DNA from: Streptomyces sp. LBL
Lineage (GTDB): Bacteria > Actinomycetota > Actinomycetes > Streptomycetales > Streptomycetaceae
Reading direction: 5' to 3'
Assembly (NCBI RefSeq): GCF_029893585.1
Contig: NZ_JARXYX010000023.1
Span: 84,485 to 148,484, forward strand
DNA length: 64,000 bases
Shown here: piece after piece, positions 33,611 through 40,742 of the stretch
How the letters are laid out: every line of letters begins with the position of its first letter
How positions within the stretch are numbered: position 1 is the first letter of the stretch
Program-made: the position numbers and the translations under genes
The notes under the pieces: generated by a model
Databases searched by the model: none
Seen by the model: only the letters and a program-made list of their open reading frames with translations
What the model was told of the DNA's origin: nothing

Positions 33611-34525
33611 CTAGAAGTCGTACAGCAGATGCTGGATCAGTAGAAGGGAGCTTGGAACCGCCTGAGCTTCGGTTGTGGTTGAGGGGGTGATCGGAGGGAG
33701 CGCGGACTCCTTCAACCGGTCGAAGAGCACGCGGTATTGGGACAGGTGAGCCAGTGCGTCACGGTAGATCGGCTCGTTCGGATGCTCCAGTACGACAGTG
33801 GCCAGTTCCTCGACCGGCGGTCGCATGTACAGGAACGGGGTGCTGACGCCCAGGAAGGTTCGTGCGCGGAACGGGAAGACCTGGATGGTCACGTTGGGCA
33901 GTCTCGACAGTTCGATGAGATGCAGCAACTGCCTGCGGGTGACACTGGGGCCGCCGTATTGCATGTGCAGGGCTGCCTCGTGGATCACGGCGTGTACAGC
34001 CGGGGCGTTCTCGCCCACCAAGATCCGCTGGCGCTCCAACCTGAAGGCGATGGCGTCCTCGGTCGTGGCGTGTTTGGGCTTCACATCTCCGAACAAGGCC
34101 CGGATGTACTCCTCGGTCTGGAACAGGCCCGGGATGAGCAAAGGTTCGTACGAGCACAGGTGGACCGAGCAGGCTTCCAGTTCCGCGAGGTTGAGCGCGT
34201 GTCGGGTGACCCGTTCCTGATAGGCGCTCCACCAGCCCTTGCCACTGGACTCGGACATGGCAACCAGGGCCTCAAGGTGCGGGGTAGAAATACTCCCGTA
34301 ATGTTCGCACAGGTTGCGGAGCCGCTCCGTGGCGATGGCCGTACGGCCGGCTTCGATGTTGCTCAGGAATGAGGCTCTGAGCCCTGTCGCCGCAGCGGCG
34401 TCATTCGTACTAACTCCGCCGTTCTCGCGGATCCTTCGCAGCTCGGCACCTAGGCGTCGCTGTCGTTCGCTGATCTTGGTGCGGAGCGCCAAAACTCGTC
34501 CTCTCTCCGGAAACTGAAAAGTCAC
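33611..34525 (-). CDS. WhiJ-like XRE regulator with DUF5753 domain
   Basis: 304 residues. An N-terminal HTH (LGAELRRIRENGGVSTNDAAAATGLRASFLSNIEAGRTAI) is followed by the DUF5753/Scr1-type domain (SYEPLLIPGLFQTEEYIRALF; RQRILVGENAPAVHAVIHEAALHMQYGG; NVTIQVFPF). Members act with a DUF397 protein and a SpoIIAB-like ATPase to control sporulation or antibiotic genes. The GTG at 34525 directly follows GAAAGG; a TTG after GAGAGGACGA about 12 codons in is an alternative. A palindrome lies upstream. Confidence 0.88.
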   Translation of the reverse strand: MTFQFPERGRVLALRTKISERQRRLGAELRRIRENGGVSTNDAAAATGLRASFLSNIEAGRTAIATERLRNLCEHYGSISTPHLEALVAMSESSGKGWWSAYQERVTRHALNLAELEACSVHLCSYEPLLIPGLFQTEEYIRALFGDVKPKHATTEDAIAFRLERQRILVGENAPAVHAVIHEAALHMQYGGPSVTRRQLLHLIELSRLPNVTIQVFPFRARTFLGVSTPFLYMRPPVEELATVVLEHPNEPIYRDALAHLSQYRVLFDRLKESALPPITPSTTTEAQAVPSSLLLIQHLLYDF

Positions 34526-34537
34526 CCTTTCGAGGAA

Positions 34538-34560
34538 GCGGGTAGAAAATCTACTCCGCT
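34538..34560. promoter_or_regulatory. Palindrome between divergent whiJ-module genes
   Basis: GTAGA-AAA-TCTAC at 34542-34554, flanked by AGCGG and CCGCT, gives a near-perfect inverted repeat 13-35 bp before the XRE gene. A plausible autoregulatory site. Confidence 0.5.
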
Positions 34561-34636
34561 ATCTCTACCGTCAGTATCGCAATCAACACACACCGTGTGC
34601 ATCCAGGTTGCGCATCTTCCTTGGAACGGAGGCCTC

Positions 34637-35119
34637 ATGACCAACGAGGACGACTGGGAGTACGGCATCAACCTCCCGCACAATCCCCTCGCCGTCGGTG
34701 TCGCGAGGGGTGCCCTGCGGTTGATCCTCCGTGCCCACGGGCTCGGTGAACTCCTTGTCACCGCCGAGCTGTTGGCCTCCGAGTTGGTCACCAACGCGCA
34801 TGTGCACGCCCCCGGGCCCTCCTGCCTCCGGGTGAAGCGCTCGGGGAAGTGGCTGCGACTCTCGGTGTGGGACACCAGCGGCGAACCGCCCCGGCTTCCG
34901 CGCCCGTGCGGCCCGGACCGTGAAGAGGGGCGCGGGATGGGGATCGTGGAAGAGCTGGCTGACCGGTGGGGGCATTACGCCCTTGGCGTGCACGTCCCGC
35001 GCGGGAAACTGGTCTGGTGCGAGCTGGGGGCGGATGACCATGGCCGGGAAGGTGGGGAGGCAGGGGTGAACGTCAGGCCCGTGCCGACGGGGTCAGGCCG
35101 TTCAGCAGGAGCGTGGTGA
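34637..35119 (+). CDS. SpoIIAB/RsbW-like ATP-binding protein
   Basis: 160 residues with the GHKL fold: helix ALRLILRAHGLGELLVTAELLASELVTNAHVHA (N-box Asn in LVTNA), SVWDTSG and G-box EEGRGMGIVEELADRWG. Such single-domain proteins are anti-sigma-kinase relatives and form the third part of whiJ-type modules. ATG 34637 with GGAACGGAGG upstream. It is divergent from the XRE gene. Its last ~15 codons overlap the convergent TetR gene by 47 bp, so the tail GSGRSAGAW may be a recent extension. Confidence 0.86.
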   Translation: MTNEDDWEYGINLPHNPLAVGVARGALRLILRAHGLGELLVTAELLASELVTNAHVHAPGPSCLRVKRSGKWLRLSVWDTSGEPPRLPRPCGPDREEGRGMGIVEELADRWGHYALGVHVPRGKLVWCELGADDHGREGGEAGVNVRPVPTGSGRSAGAW

Positions 35120-35699
35120 AGGCCTGGGTCCATTCCGGGTCGATGGGCTCCGCGCTCACCAGGGCCCGGTGGACCACCGCGCCGGCGATCACGTCGAAGA
35201 TGAGGTCCGCGGTGCGGGCCGCGGCTTCGGGGTCGCTCTCGGTCGGCAGTTCCCCGCGACGCTGGGCACGTGCGCGTCCCTCCAGGACGAGCAGCTTCTG
35301 GCGGTCGACGATGGATGCGCGGATACGTGTCCGGAGCGTGGCGTCCGTCGTCGACTCGGCGATCAGCGCCATCAGCGCGGTCTTGGCCTCAGGGTGCTCA
35401 AGGAGCGCGGCGAAGCGGAGGACCACGCCCTCGATGTCGGCGGCCAGGGTGCCGCAGTCGGGCAGGCGTAGTTCGTCGAAGAGTTCGGCGACCGCGTCCA
35501 CCACGAGTTCGTTCTTGCCGGCCCAGCGGCGATAGAGGGTCGTTTTTGCAACCCCGGCCCGCGTCGCCACGTCTCCCAGGGTGAGCTTCGACCAGCCGAG
35601 CTCCACCAGGGCCTGCCGGGTGGCCGCGAGGATCGCGGTGTCCGCGGCGGCGCTGCGGGGGCGTCCTGCGGCGCGCGGGGCGGGAGTGCGGCGCTGCAT
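35073..35699 (-). CDS. TetR-family repressor
   Basis: 208 residues: HTH DTAILAATRQALVELGWSKLTLGDVATRAGVAKTTLYRRWAGKNELVVDAV, then a helical ligand domain ending TLLLNGLTPSARA. It is divergent from thioredoxin across 239 bp containing a palindrome CGCTACG-ACC-CGTAGCG, its probable operator. The ligand is unknown. Its 3' end overlaps the convergent ATPase gene. Confidence 0.92.
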   Translation of the reverse strand: MQRRTPAPRAAGRPRSAAADTAILAATRQALVELGWSKLTLGDVATRAGVAKTTLYRRWAGKNELVVDAVAELFDELRLPDCGTLAADIEGVVLRFAALLEHPEAKTALMALIAESTTDATLRTRIRASIVDRQKLLVLEGRARAQRRGELPTESDPEAAARTADLIFDVIAGAVVHRALVSAEPIDPEWTQAFTTLLLNGLTPSARA

Positions 35700-35785
35700 C
35701 CCTTGACCCTAACGGCCGACGGTTCGGGCAAGGTCGTGAGGGAGATCACCGAGGGGTGCTGGCCGGGAGGCACTCCGTGCCATTA

Positions 35786-35802
35786 CGCTACGACCCGTAG
35801 CG
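35786..35802. promoter_or_regulatory. Palindromic operator, candidate TetR site
   Basis: CGCTACG-ACC-CGTAGCG, perfect 7-bp arms, flanked by TTA and AAA, 87 bp upstream of tetR and 137 bp upstream of the thioredoxin gene. The TACGnnnCGTA core is common among TetR operators. Confidence 0.65.
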
Positions 35803-35938
35803 AAACCGTGCCTGGCGTGGGGTGAGGACCCGGTGCCGGGCGCGTGACACGGCCCGGCGCGGGCATCGGCCGGGGGGTGTGGGGGTTGTCCCCCGGGGTT
35901 TGGGGCACAGGGGTGCGCGGACGAGGGAGGATAGACGC

Positions 35939-36919
35939 ATGCAGCCACGGAACATGTCCATGAGCGGAGTCGTCGACCTCGCCGCGGTGAAGGCGGCCCA
36001 GGAGGCCAAGGCGAAGGCGGAGCAGGCGCGCGCCGAAGCGGCCCGACAGGGCGGCGGGGCGGGCGCGCTCTCCCCGGCCGATCTCGTCATCGACGTCGAT
36101 GAAGCAGGGTTCGAGCAGGATGTTCTGCAGCGGTCCGCCGAGGTGCCAGTCGTCATCGACTTCTGGGCCGAGTGGTGTGAGCCCTGCAAGCAGCTGAGCC
36201 CGGTGCTGGAGCGGCTCGCCGTCGAGTACAACGGGCGCTTCCTGCTTGCCAAGGTCGACGTCGACGCCAACCAGATGCTGATGCAGCAGTTCGGGATCCA
36301 GGGGATCCCGGCGGTGTTCGCCGTCGTCGCCGGGCAGGCCCTGCCGCTCTTCCAGGGGGCCGCCGGTGAGGCGCAGATCCGGGAGACCCTGGACCAGCTG
36401 GTGCAGGTCGCCGAGCAGCGCTTCGGTCTGACCGGCCTGGTGGTCGACCCGGACGGCGAGCCCGGCGGTGCCGACCAGTCCGCGCCCGAGGCGCCGGTCG
36501 GGCCGTACGACGCACTCCTCGAAGCCGCCGTACGGGCCCTGGATGCTGGGGACTTCGGCGGTGCCGTCCAGGCGTACCGGAACGTGCTGAACGACGACCC
36601 GGGCAACACGGAGGCCAAACTGGGTCTCGCCCAAGCCGAGTTGCTCCACCGGGTGTCGGGCCTCGACCCGCAGCAGGTGCGCAAGGAAGCGGCCGACAAG
36701 CCGTCCGACCCGCAGGCGCAGATCGCCGCCGCCGACCTGGACCTGGTGGGCGGGCACGTGGAGGACGCCTTCGGGCGGCTCATCGACACGGTACGCCGCA
36801 CAGCGGGCGACGACCGGGACGCCGTACGGCTGCGGCTGTTGGAGCTGTTCGAGGTCGTCGGCGGCGACGATCCGCGGGTGGCGGCGGCGCGCAGGTCGCT
36901 GGCGCGGGCGCTGTTCTGA
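35939..36919 (+). CDS. Thioredoxin-domain protein with TPR-like C-terminus (YbbN/CnoX type)
   Basis: 326 residues: a charged Ala-rich start, a thioredoxin domain around 50-155 with redox motif C80-E-P-C83 (canonical WCGPC changed to WCEPC) and cis-Pro in IQGIPAVFAV, then helical repeats (ALLEAAVRALDAGDFGGAVQAYRNVLNDDPGNTEAKLGLAQAELL) as in E. coli YbbN, a chaperedoxin. GAGGGAGG lies 8 nt before the ATG. It is likely cytosolic. The ATG at 35939 was preferred over an upstream in-frame codon at 35822. Confidence 0.92.
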   Translation: MQPRNMSMSGVVDLAAVKAAQEAKAKAEQARAEAARQGGGAGALSPADLVIDVDEAGFEQDVLQRSAEVPVVIDFWAEWCEPCKQLSPVLERLAVEYNGRFLLAKVDVDANQMLMQQFGIQGIPAVFAVVAGQALPLFQGAAGEAQIRETLDQLVQVAEQRFGLTGLVVDPDGEPGGADQSAPEAPVGPYDALLEAAVRALDAGDFGGAVQAYRNVLNDDPGNTEAKLGLAQAELLHRVSGLDPQQVRKEAADKPSDPQAQIAAADLDLVGGHVEDAFGRLIDTVRRTAGDDRDAVRLRLLELFEVVGGDDPRVAAARRSLARALF

Positions 36920-37004
36920 CCGGTCCGACAGGCCGGTTCTGACCAGTCGTTAAACGTCACGGCATGTGATGCCCGCGTGAAAGATTGGCCGACAGACGGC
37001 GGAT

Positions 37005-37042
37005 GCGGTCGCGCTTTACCAAAACTTGGTAATCGCGACCGC
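37005..37042. promoter_or_regulatory. Large nested palindrome TTACCAA-AAC-TTGGTAA in GC clamps
   Basis: The core is two perfect 7-bp arms at 37016-37022 and 37026-37032. Outside them GCGGTCGCG (37005) and CGCGACCGC (37034) pair exactly, giving a 38-bp near-perfect hairpin. It could terminate thioredoxin transcription, act as an operator, or both. Confidence 0.65.
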
Positions 37043-37044
37043 TG

Positions 37045-37057
37045 TTACTTCCAGTAA
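37045..37057. promoter_or_regulatory. Palindrome TTACT-TCC-AGTAA
   Basis: Perfect 5-bp arms with a 3-bp spacer, 3 bp after the larger palindrome; same half-site as the element at 37174. Confidence 0.45.
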
Positions 37058-37171
37058 GGCATGGCCGTTGATCTGTCGGATTCTGTCCGATGATCAATGG
37101 TTTTGTTCAGCCCTTGGATGCCACCCAGCGTCGCCGACCGAGGCCAGCGGGTCGTTGTTCGGTTATCCGCC

Positions 37172-37189
37172 CGTTACTAGCGAGTAACG
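37172..37189. promoter_or_regulatory. Palindrome CGTTACT-AGCG-AGTAACG
   Basis: Perfect 7-bp arms and 4-bp spacer, about 380 bp upstream of the DUF6230 gene. TTACT/AGTAA half-sites also occur in the icmA operator. Confidence 0.6.
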
Positions 37190-37569
37190 AACCCCCTTGT
37201 GTCGACGGCGAGAATGCACCACGATCGGCGACGCTCGGTCCATTCCCGTACCCCGGCAGCCGGTTGGGTCGACGGGAACTCAGGGTCCCCACCGAGCAGA
37301 GCCGGCGGCAGTGGCGCCGGCTCTCGGGCAGGGGGGTCTTCGTCCACTCGGCGGAGCCTGTCCAGCAAGGTTGTGCGTGATGCGTGTCAGGCGCGACCAG
37401 TGGTTGTCGCTCGGGGGTGATCGCCGGTGATTCGGGTGCGATTCGCGCCTCCGAGTGCAGGCGCTCTCCTTCCCGAGGACGTAGCACTTCTCCCATCCCT
37501 GCCCGGCTGAGTTGTCGACCTGACAGGGGCAGCCAGGGCCAGGGGATGTACGTCCGAGAAGGAGGAAAT

Positions 37570-38217
37570 ATGGAGTCCCAGGTGCGTGGCGGGACAAGAT
37601 GGAAGCGGTTCGCTGTGGTGATGGTGCCCAGCGTCGCCGCTACGGCCGCGATAGGTGTCGCTCTCGCACAGGGCGCGCTCGCCGCGTCGTTCAGTGTGTC
37701 GGGGCAGGAGTTCAAGGTAAAGGCCGGCAAGCTCGTCGGCTACGACATGAATCAGTACGGCTCCATAGACTCGGGCAAGAGTCTTAAGGGTGAGGACGAG
37801 AACCACCCGGTGTCGGTTTCGGCGTTCCGCCACGCCACCATCACCGACATGTGCCAGTCCGTGGTCACCCCGATTCCGTTCCTGAACAAGTCGGTCACCC
37901 TGAAGCTGACCGCGGGTGACAAGGGCACGGATGTAGTGGCCGACCAGATCTACATCGATGTCGCCCAACTCGACTCTACGCAGGCCGAGTTCAGCAACAT
38001 CAACATCGGCGTCGCAGCCGGGAGCGGCGGCGACAACATCCCGAAGCCCAAGAGCGATGAGAGGGCCAGCGCGTTCGGGTTCGCTCAGCAGGCCGACAAG
38101 GCCGTCTTGAGCAATGTGGAGCAGACGGCGTGGGCCACCACGGCCGGCACCTTCAAGCTCGCCAACCTCCACATGGGGCTGACCATGGGCAGCGGCAAGG
38201 GAATCGAGTGCTACTAG
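37570..38217 (+). CDS. DUF6230 exported protein
   Basis: 215 residues with a membrane/signal segment near residues 13-37 (FAVVMVPSVAATAAIGVALAQGALAAS), then a beta-rich domain (SFSVSGQEFKVKAGKLVGYDMNQYGS). The family is Streptomyces-specific and sometimes called cholesterol esterase without evidence visible here; I see no GxSxG lipase motif. ATG 37570 has GGAGGAAAT. A hairpin separates it from the DUF6114 gene, with which it is usually paired. Confidence 0.85.
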   Translation: MESQVRGGTRWKRFAVVMVPSVAATAAIGVALAQGALAASFSVSGQEFKVKAGKLVGYDMNQYGSIDSGKSLKGEDENHPVSVSAFRHATITDMCQSVVTPIPFLNKSVTLKLTAGDKGTDVVADQIYIDVAQLDSTQAEFSNINIGVAAGSGGDNIPKPKSDERASAFGFAQQADKAVLSNVEQTAWATTAGTFKLANLHMGLTMGSGKGIECY

Positions 38218-38228
38218 GCGCTCAGTGA

Positions 38229-38260
38229 CGGGCGGGGGAGCCGTTACGGTCCCCCGCCCG
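38229..38260 (+). terminator. Hairpin between DUF6230 and DUF6114 genes
   Basis: CGGGCGGGGGA and its exact complement, 11-bp stem and 10-nt loop, 11 bp after the DUF6230 stop; probably attenuates transcription into the next gene. Confidence 0.75.
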
Positions 38261-38352
38261 CCATCCCTCCGTCCACGCCTTCACATCCGCCCACAATCTC
38301 CATCGCGTTACACCCTCACCAAGAGCAACGCCGCACCAGGGAGCTGTTTTCC

Positions 38353-38916
38353 ATGAGCGCCGAGAGTCCTGCCGCGCCCGGCCAGTTCGCCCGCCGGAGG
38401 CAGCAGTTCCGCGCCTGGCGGGGCACCCGCCCGTTCTGGGCGGGGCTGTTCGTCATGATCAGCGGCTTTCCGATCATGTACTTCCCGTATGCGCACATCA
38501 AGCTCGGTGGCCTGACCATCGCCATGGCCACCACGGCGGGCGCCGGTTCTCTGATCATCGGCGTGCTGCTCGTCGTCCTTGGCATCACCCTCTGGTTCCA
38601 GAAGCACGTACGCACGTTCGCGGGTGTCGCGGCGATCCTGCTCGGGCTGGTGTCCCTCCCCGTCTCCAACTTCGGCGGCTTCATCGTCGGCTTCCTCTTC
38701 GCGTTGATCGGCGGGGCGATGGCAGTGGCGTGGGTTCCGGGCGTAGCGCCCGCGGACGAGCCGGCCAAGCAGGACACGACAGGTGAGGGCGGCGTGCCCG
38801 AGGCCACGGACTACGACACCGCACTGCTGCGGCCCGTGAACCCGGTGGGCGAGCCGAACCATCTGTCAGGAACGAGCCCGGTCAACGGGGCGAACGGGAG
38901 GCACAGTGCCGGCTGA
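38353..38916 (+). CDS. DUF6114 integral membrane protein
   Basis: 187 residues, four predicted spans: FWAGLFVMISGFPIMYFP, IAMATTAGAGSLIIGVLLVVLGITLWF, FAGVAAILLGLVSLPVSNFGG, IVGFLFALIGGAMAVAW, then a ~60-residue hydrophilic tail. The conserved W-R-G-x-R-P-F-W-x-G start marks DUF6114. GGGAG precedes the ATG. The 3' end overlaps the next gene by 11 nt. The function is unknown; likely works with the DUF6230 and third proteins as an envelope unit. Confidence 0.87.
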   Translation: MSAESPAAPGQFARRRQQFRAWRGTRPFWAGLFVMISGFPIMYFPYAHIKLGGLTIAMATTAGAGSLIIGVLLVVLGITLWFQKHVRTFAGVAAILLGLVSLPVSNFGGFIVGFLFALIGGAMAVAWVPGVAPADEPAKQDTTGEGGVPEATDYDTALLRPVNPVGEPNHLSGTSPVNGANGRHSAG

Positions 38917-40312
38917 CGAGGTGACCCACGGGACTGAAGTGGAAGCTTCCCGTGCGAGATCCGGGCCGCGCCACGCGGCACCCAAGAAGCCGCTGTTCAC
39001 CAGGATCCACGTGCCCGCGGGCAAGGCGATAGCCCTGGCGGCGATGCCGACGGCCGTCCTCATGGGGATGGGGTTCACACCGACGCTCGCCCTCGCCGAC
39101 GACCAGCCGGCGTCCAGGAGCCTGACGGCCGACGAGTACAAGGCTTGCATGGCGGCACTGGAGGACGGCGCCTCGCCGTCGGCCAGCCCGTCACCGTCCG
39201 CGAGCGACGAGTCGAAGGACCCGTCCGGGGAAGCCTCCAAGGGCTCCTCCGACTCCTCGGGTTCTTCGGGTTCTCCGGGCAAGGGCGGCACGGCCACGCC
39301 CAAACCCTCCGCCTCTCCGGGCGGTTCGGGTTCCTCCGGTGACTCCTCTTCGTCGGGTTCAGGTTCCGGTGACAAGGCCGATCCCACGCCGACGCCCACA
39401 ACCGGCGGCTCCGCCTCGACGGGCAAGGGGAGCGACACCGCGTCCCCGGCGCCCTCCAAGAGCGACGGGAACCTGCTGGAGGACATCGGCGACGCCATCA
39501 CCGGCGTCTTCACCGGCGGTTCCAAGGCGACCGGGAGCGCGAGCCCGACGCCGTCGGCCACTCCGTCCGCCTCGCAGAGCCCGGCGGCCGGATCGGCCCG
39601 TTCGGACGGTTCGGCGGGCTCCGGCAAGGACACGTCGGACGCCCTCAAGGACACCACCAAGAAGCTCACCGACACGGTGGACGACACCGTGAAGGGGGCG
39701 ACGGACACCGCTTCCAAGGCCGCCAAGGACACCACCAAGGCCGTCGAGAAGGCCGCCCAAGCCGCCGAGGACGCCGCCGGGAAGGCCACCTCCTCGCCCA
39801 GCCCGTCCGCGAGTTCCACGACGGCGACGGATGCCGAGGACTGCCCGGTCGCCACCGATGCCGTCGGCGACGTCGACAATTCCGTCTTGCTGCCCGACGA
39901 CCCCTGGTACCTCGACGCCAGCTCGCTGACGCTGAAGGGTGCCGACTACAAGGGCGTCGTCGAGGTGCGGACCGCGAGCGGCAAGGTCAAGAAGGTCCTG
40001 AAGTACGTCATCTCCGGCGGGACCGACATCGGCGACCTGCATCAGACCGTGCGTGACAAGCAGTCCGGCAAGACGTACCACGTCCAGGCCGGCAAGGGCA
40101 CGAAGTCCACCATCACCGACGGCGACACGGTGATGTACACGGAGAGCATCTCCGGGAACCTGCTCGGCCTGCTTCCGATCACCTTCGACCCGGAGCACCC
40201 GCCGCCGCTGAACATCCCGCTGATCTACTTCACCAACGCGAAGGTCACGCAGGCCGGCCAGTTCGGCGGCACGCTGACCGTCCCCGGGATGCGCCAGTAC
40301 ATCACCGACTGA
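38906..40312 (+). CDS. Exported low-complexity protein, third gene of the DUF6230/DUF6114 unit
   Basis: 468 residues: cytosolic N-terminus, hydrophobic signal/anchor (AGKAIALAAMPTAVLMGMGFTPTLALA, about 38-65), ~250 residues of Ser/Pro/Gly/Asp-rich sequence with an alanine-rich helical stretch (DTTKKLTDTVDDTVKGATDTASKAAKDT), and a ~150-residue beta domain (PWYLDASSLTLKGADYKGVVEVRT ... NIPLIYFTNAKVTQAGQFGG). Some annotations call it HypF, but no hydrogenase-maturation motif is present. GTG 38906 has GGGAGG upstream and is coupled to DUF6114. Confidence 0.8.
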   Translation: MPADEVTHGTEVEASRARSGPRHAAPKKPLFTRIHVPAGKAIALAAMPTAVLMGMGFTPTLALADDQPASRSLTADEYKACMAALEDGASPSASPSPSASDESKDPSGEASKGSSDSSGSSGSPGKGGTATPKPSASPGGSGSSGDSSSSGSGSGDKADPTPTPTTGGSASTGKGSDTASPAPSKSDGNLLEDIGDAITGVFTGGSKATGSASPTPSATPSASQSPAAGSARSDGSAGSGKDTSDALKDTTKKLTDTVDDTVKGATDTASKAAKDTTKAVEKAAQAAEDAAGKATSSPSPSASSTTATDAEDCPVATDAVGDVDNSVLLPDDPWYLDASSLTLKGADYKGVVEVRTASGKVKKVLKYVISGGTDIGDLHQTVRDKQSGKTYHVQAGKGTKSTITDGDTVMYTESISGNLLGLLPITFDPEHPPPLNIPLIYFTNAKVTQAGQFGGTLTVPGMRQYITD

Positions 40313-40350
40313 GTGTCACCCTCCACGAACTTTTCCGGGAGCCGCAAGAG

Positions 40351-40388
40351 ACCGTGCCCCGCCGGGCGTTGATCCGGCGGGGCACGGT
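40351..40388 (+). terminator. Perfect hairpin closing the DUF6230/6114 unit
   Basis: ACCGTGCCCCGCCGG and its exact complement, 15-bp stem, 8-nt loop. The rest of 40313-40742 has no gene; it holds a short repeated ACCGGTTCGTGC near 40433-40456 and presumably the toxin promoter. Confidence 0.85.
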
Positions 40389-40742
40389 CGTGCGTGGGGG
40401 CGGCGAGATGGTCGACGCTCTTCTTCGTGTACCGGTTCGTGCACCGGTTCGCGCACCAACGGGGCGCGTGAGACGGAGGAGATGTCGAACACAAGGGCGA
40501 AGTAAGGGTTCCGTAAAGGCTTTCCCGCTGCCATGATGATGCGGTCCCCTGGGGAGGGGGCGCGGGGGCGCGCGTGTTGACCGCACGCGGCATGGACGGG
40601 GATCTCTCTACTTCCTGGCATTTTCCTGCGCGACGGGCCTGTCGGCATGACCGCCGACCGGGCACCGCCGGCGATTCGTCGTGCCTTCTTCCCGTGTGGA
40701 CGAGACCGACCATCCGGACCGACCACCCAGGCAGGCATCGAC

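Larger units (their letters stand above)
36920..37569. other. 650-bp regulatory region without genes
   Basis: No convincing gene. It contains three TTAC...GTAA palindromes listed separately, and then about 370 bp leading to the DUF6230 start. A duplicated GTTCTGACC(G/A)GTC at 36913 and 36936 copies the thioredoxin stop region. Confidence 0.6.

Noticed and set aside
36920..37569. Small RNA or riboswitch in the long gap before DUF6230
   Set aside because: Strong palindromes are present but no known riboswitch core was recognisable by eye; kept only as operator candidates.
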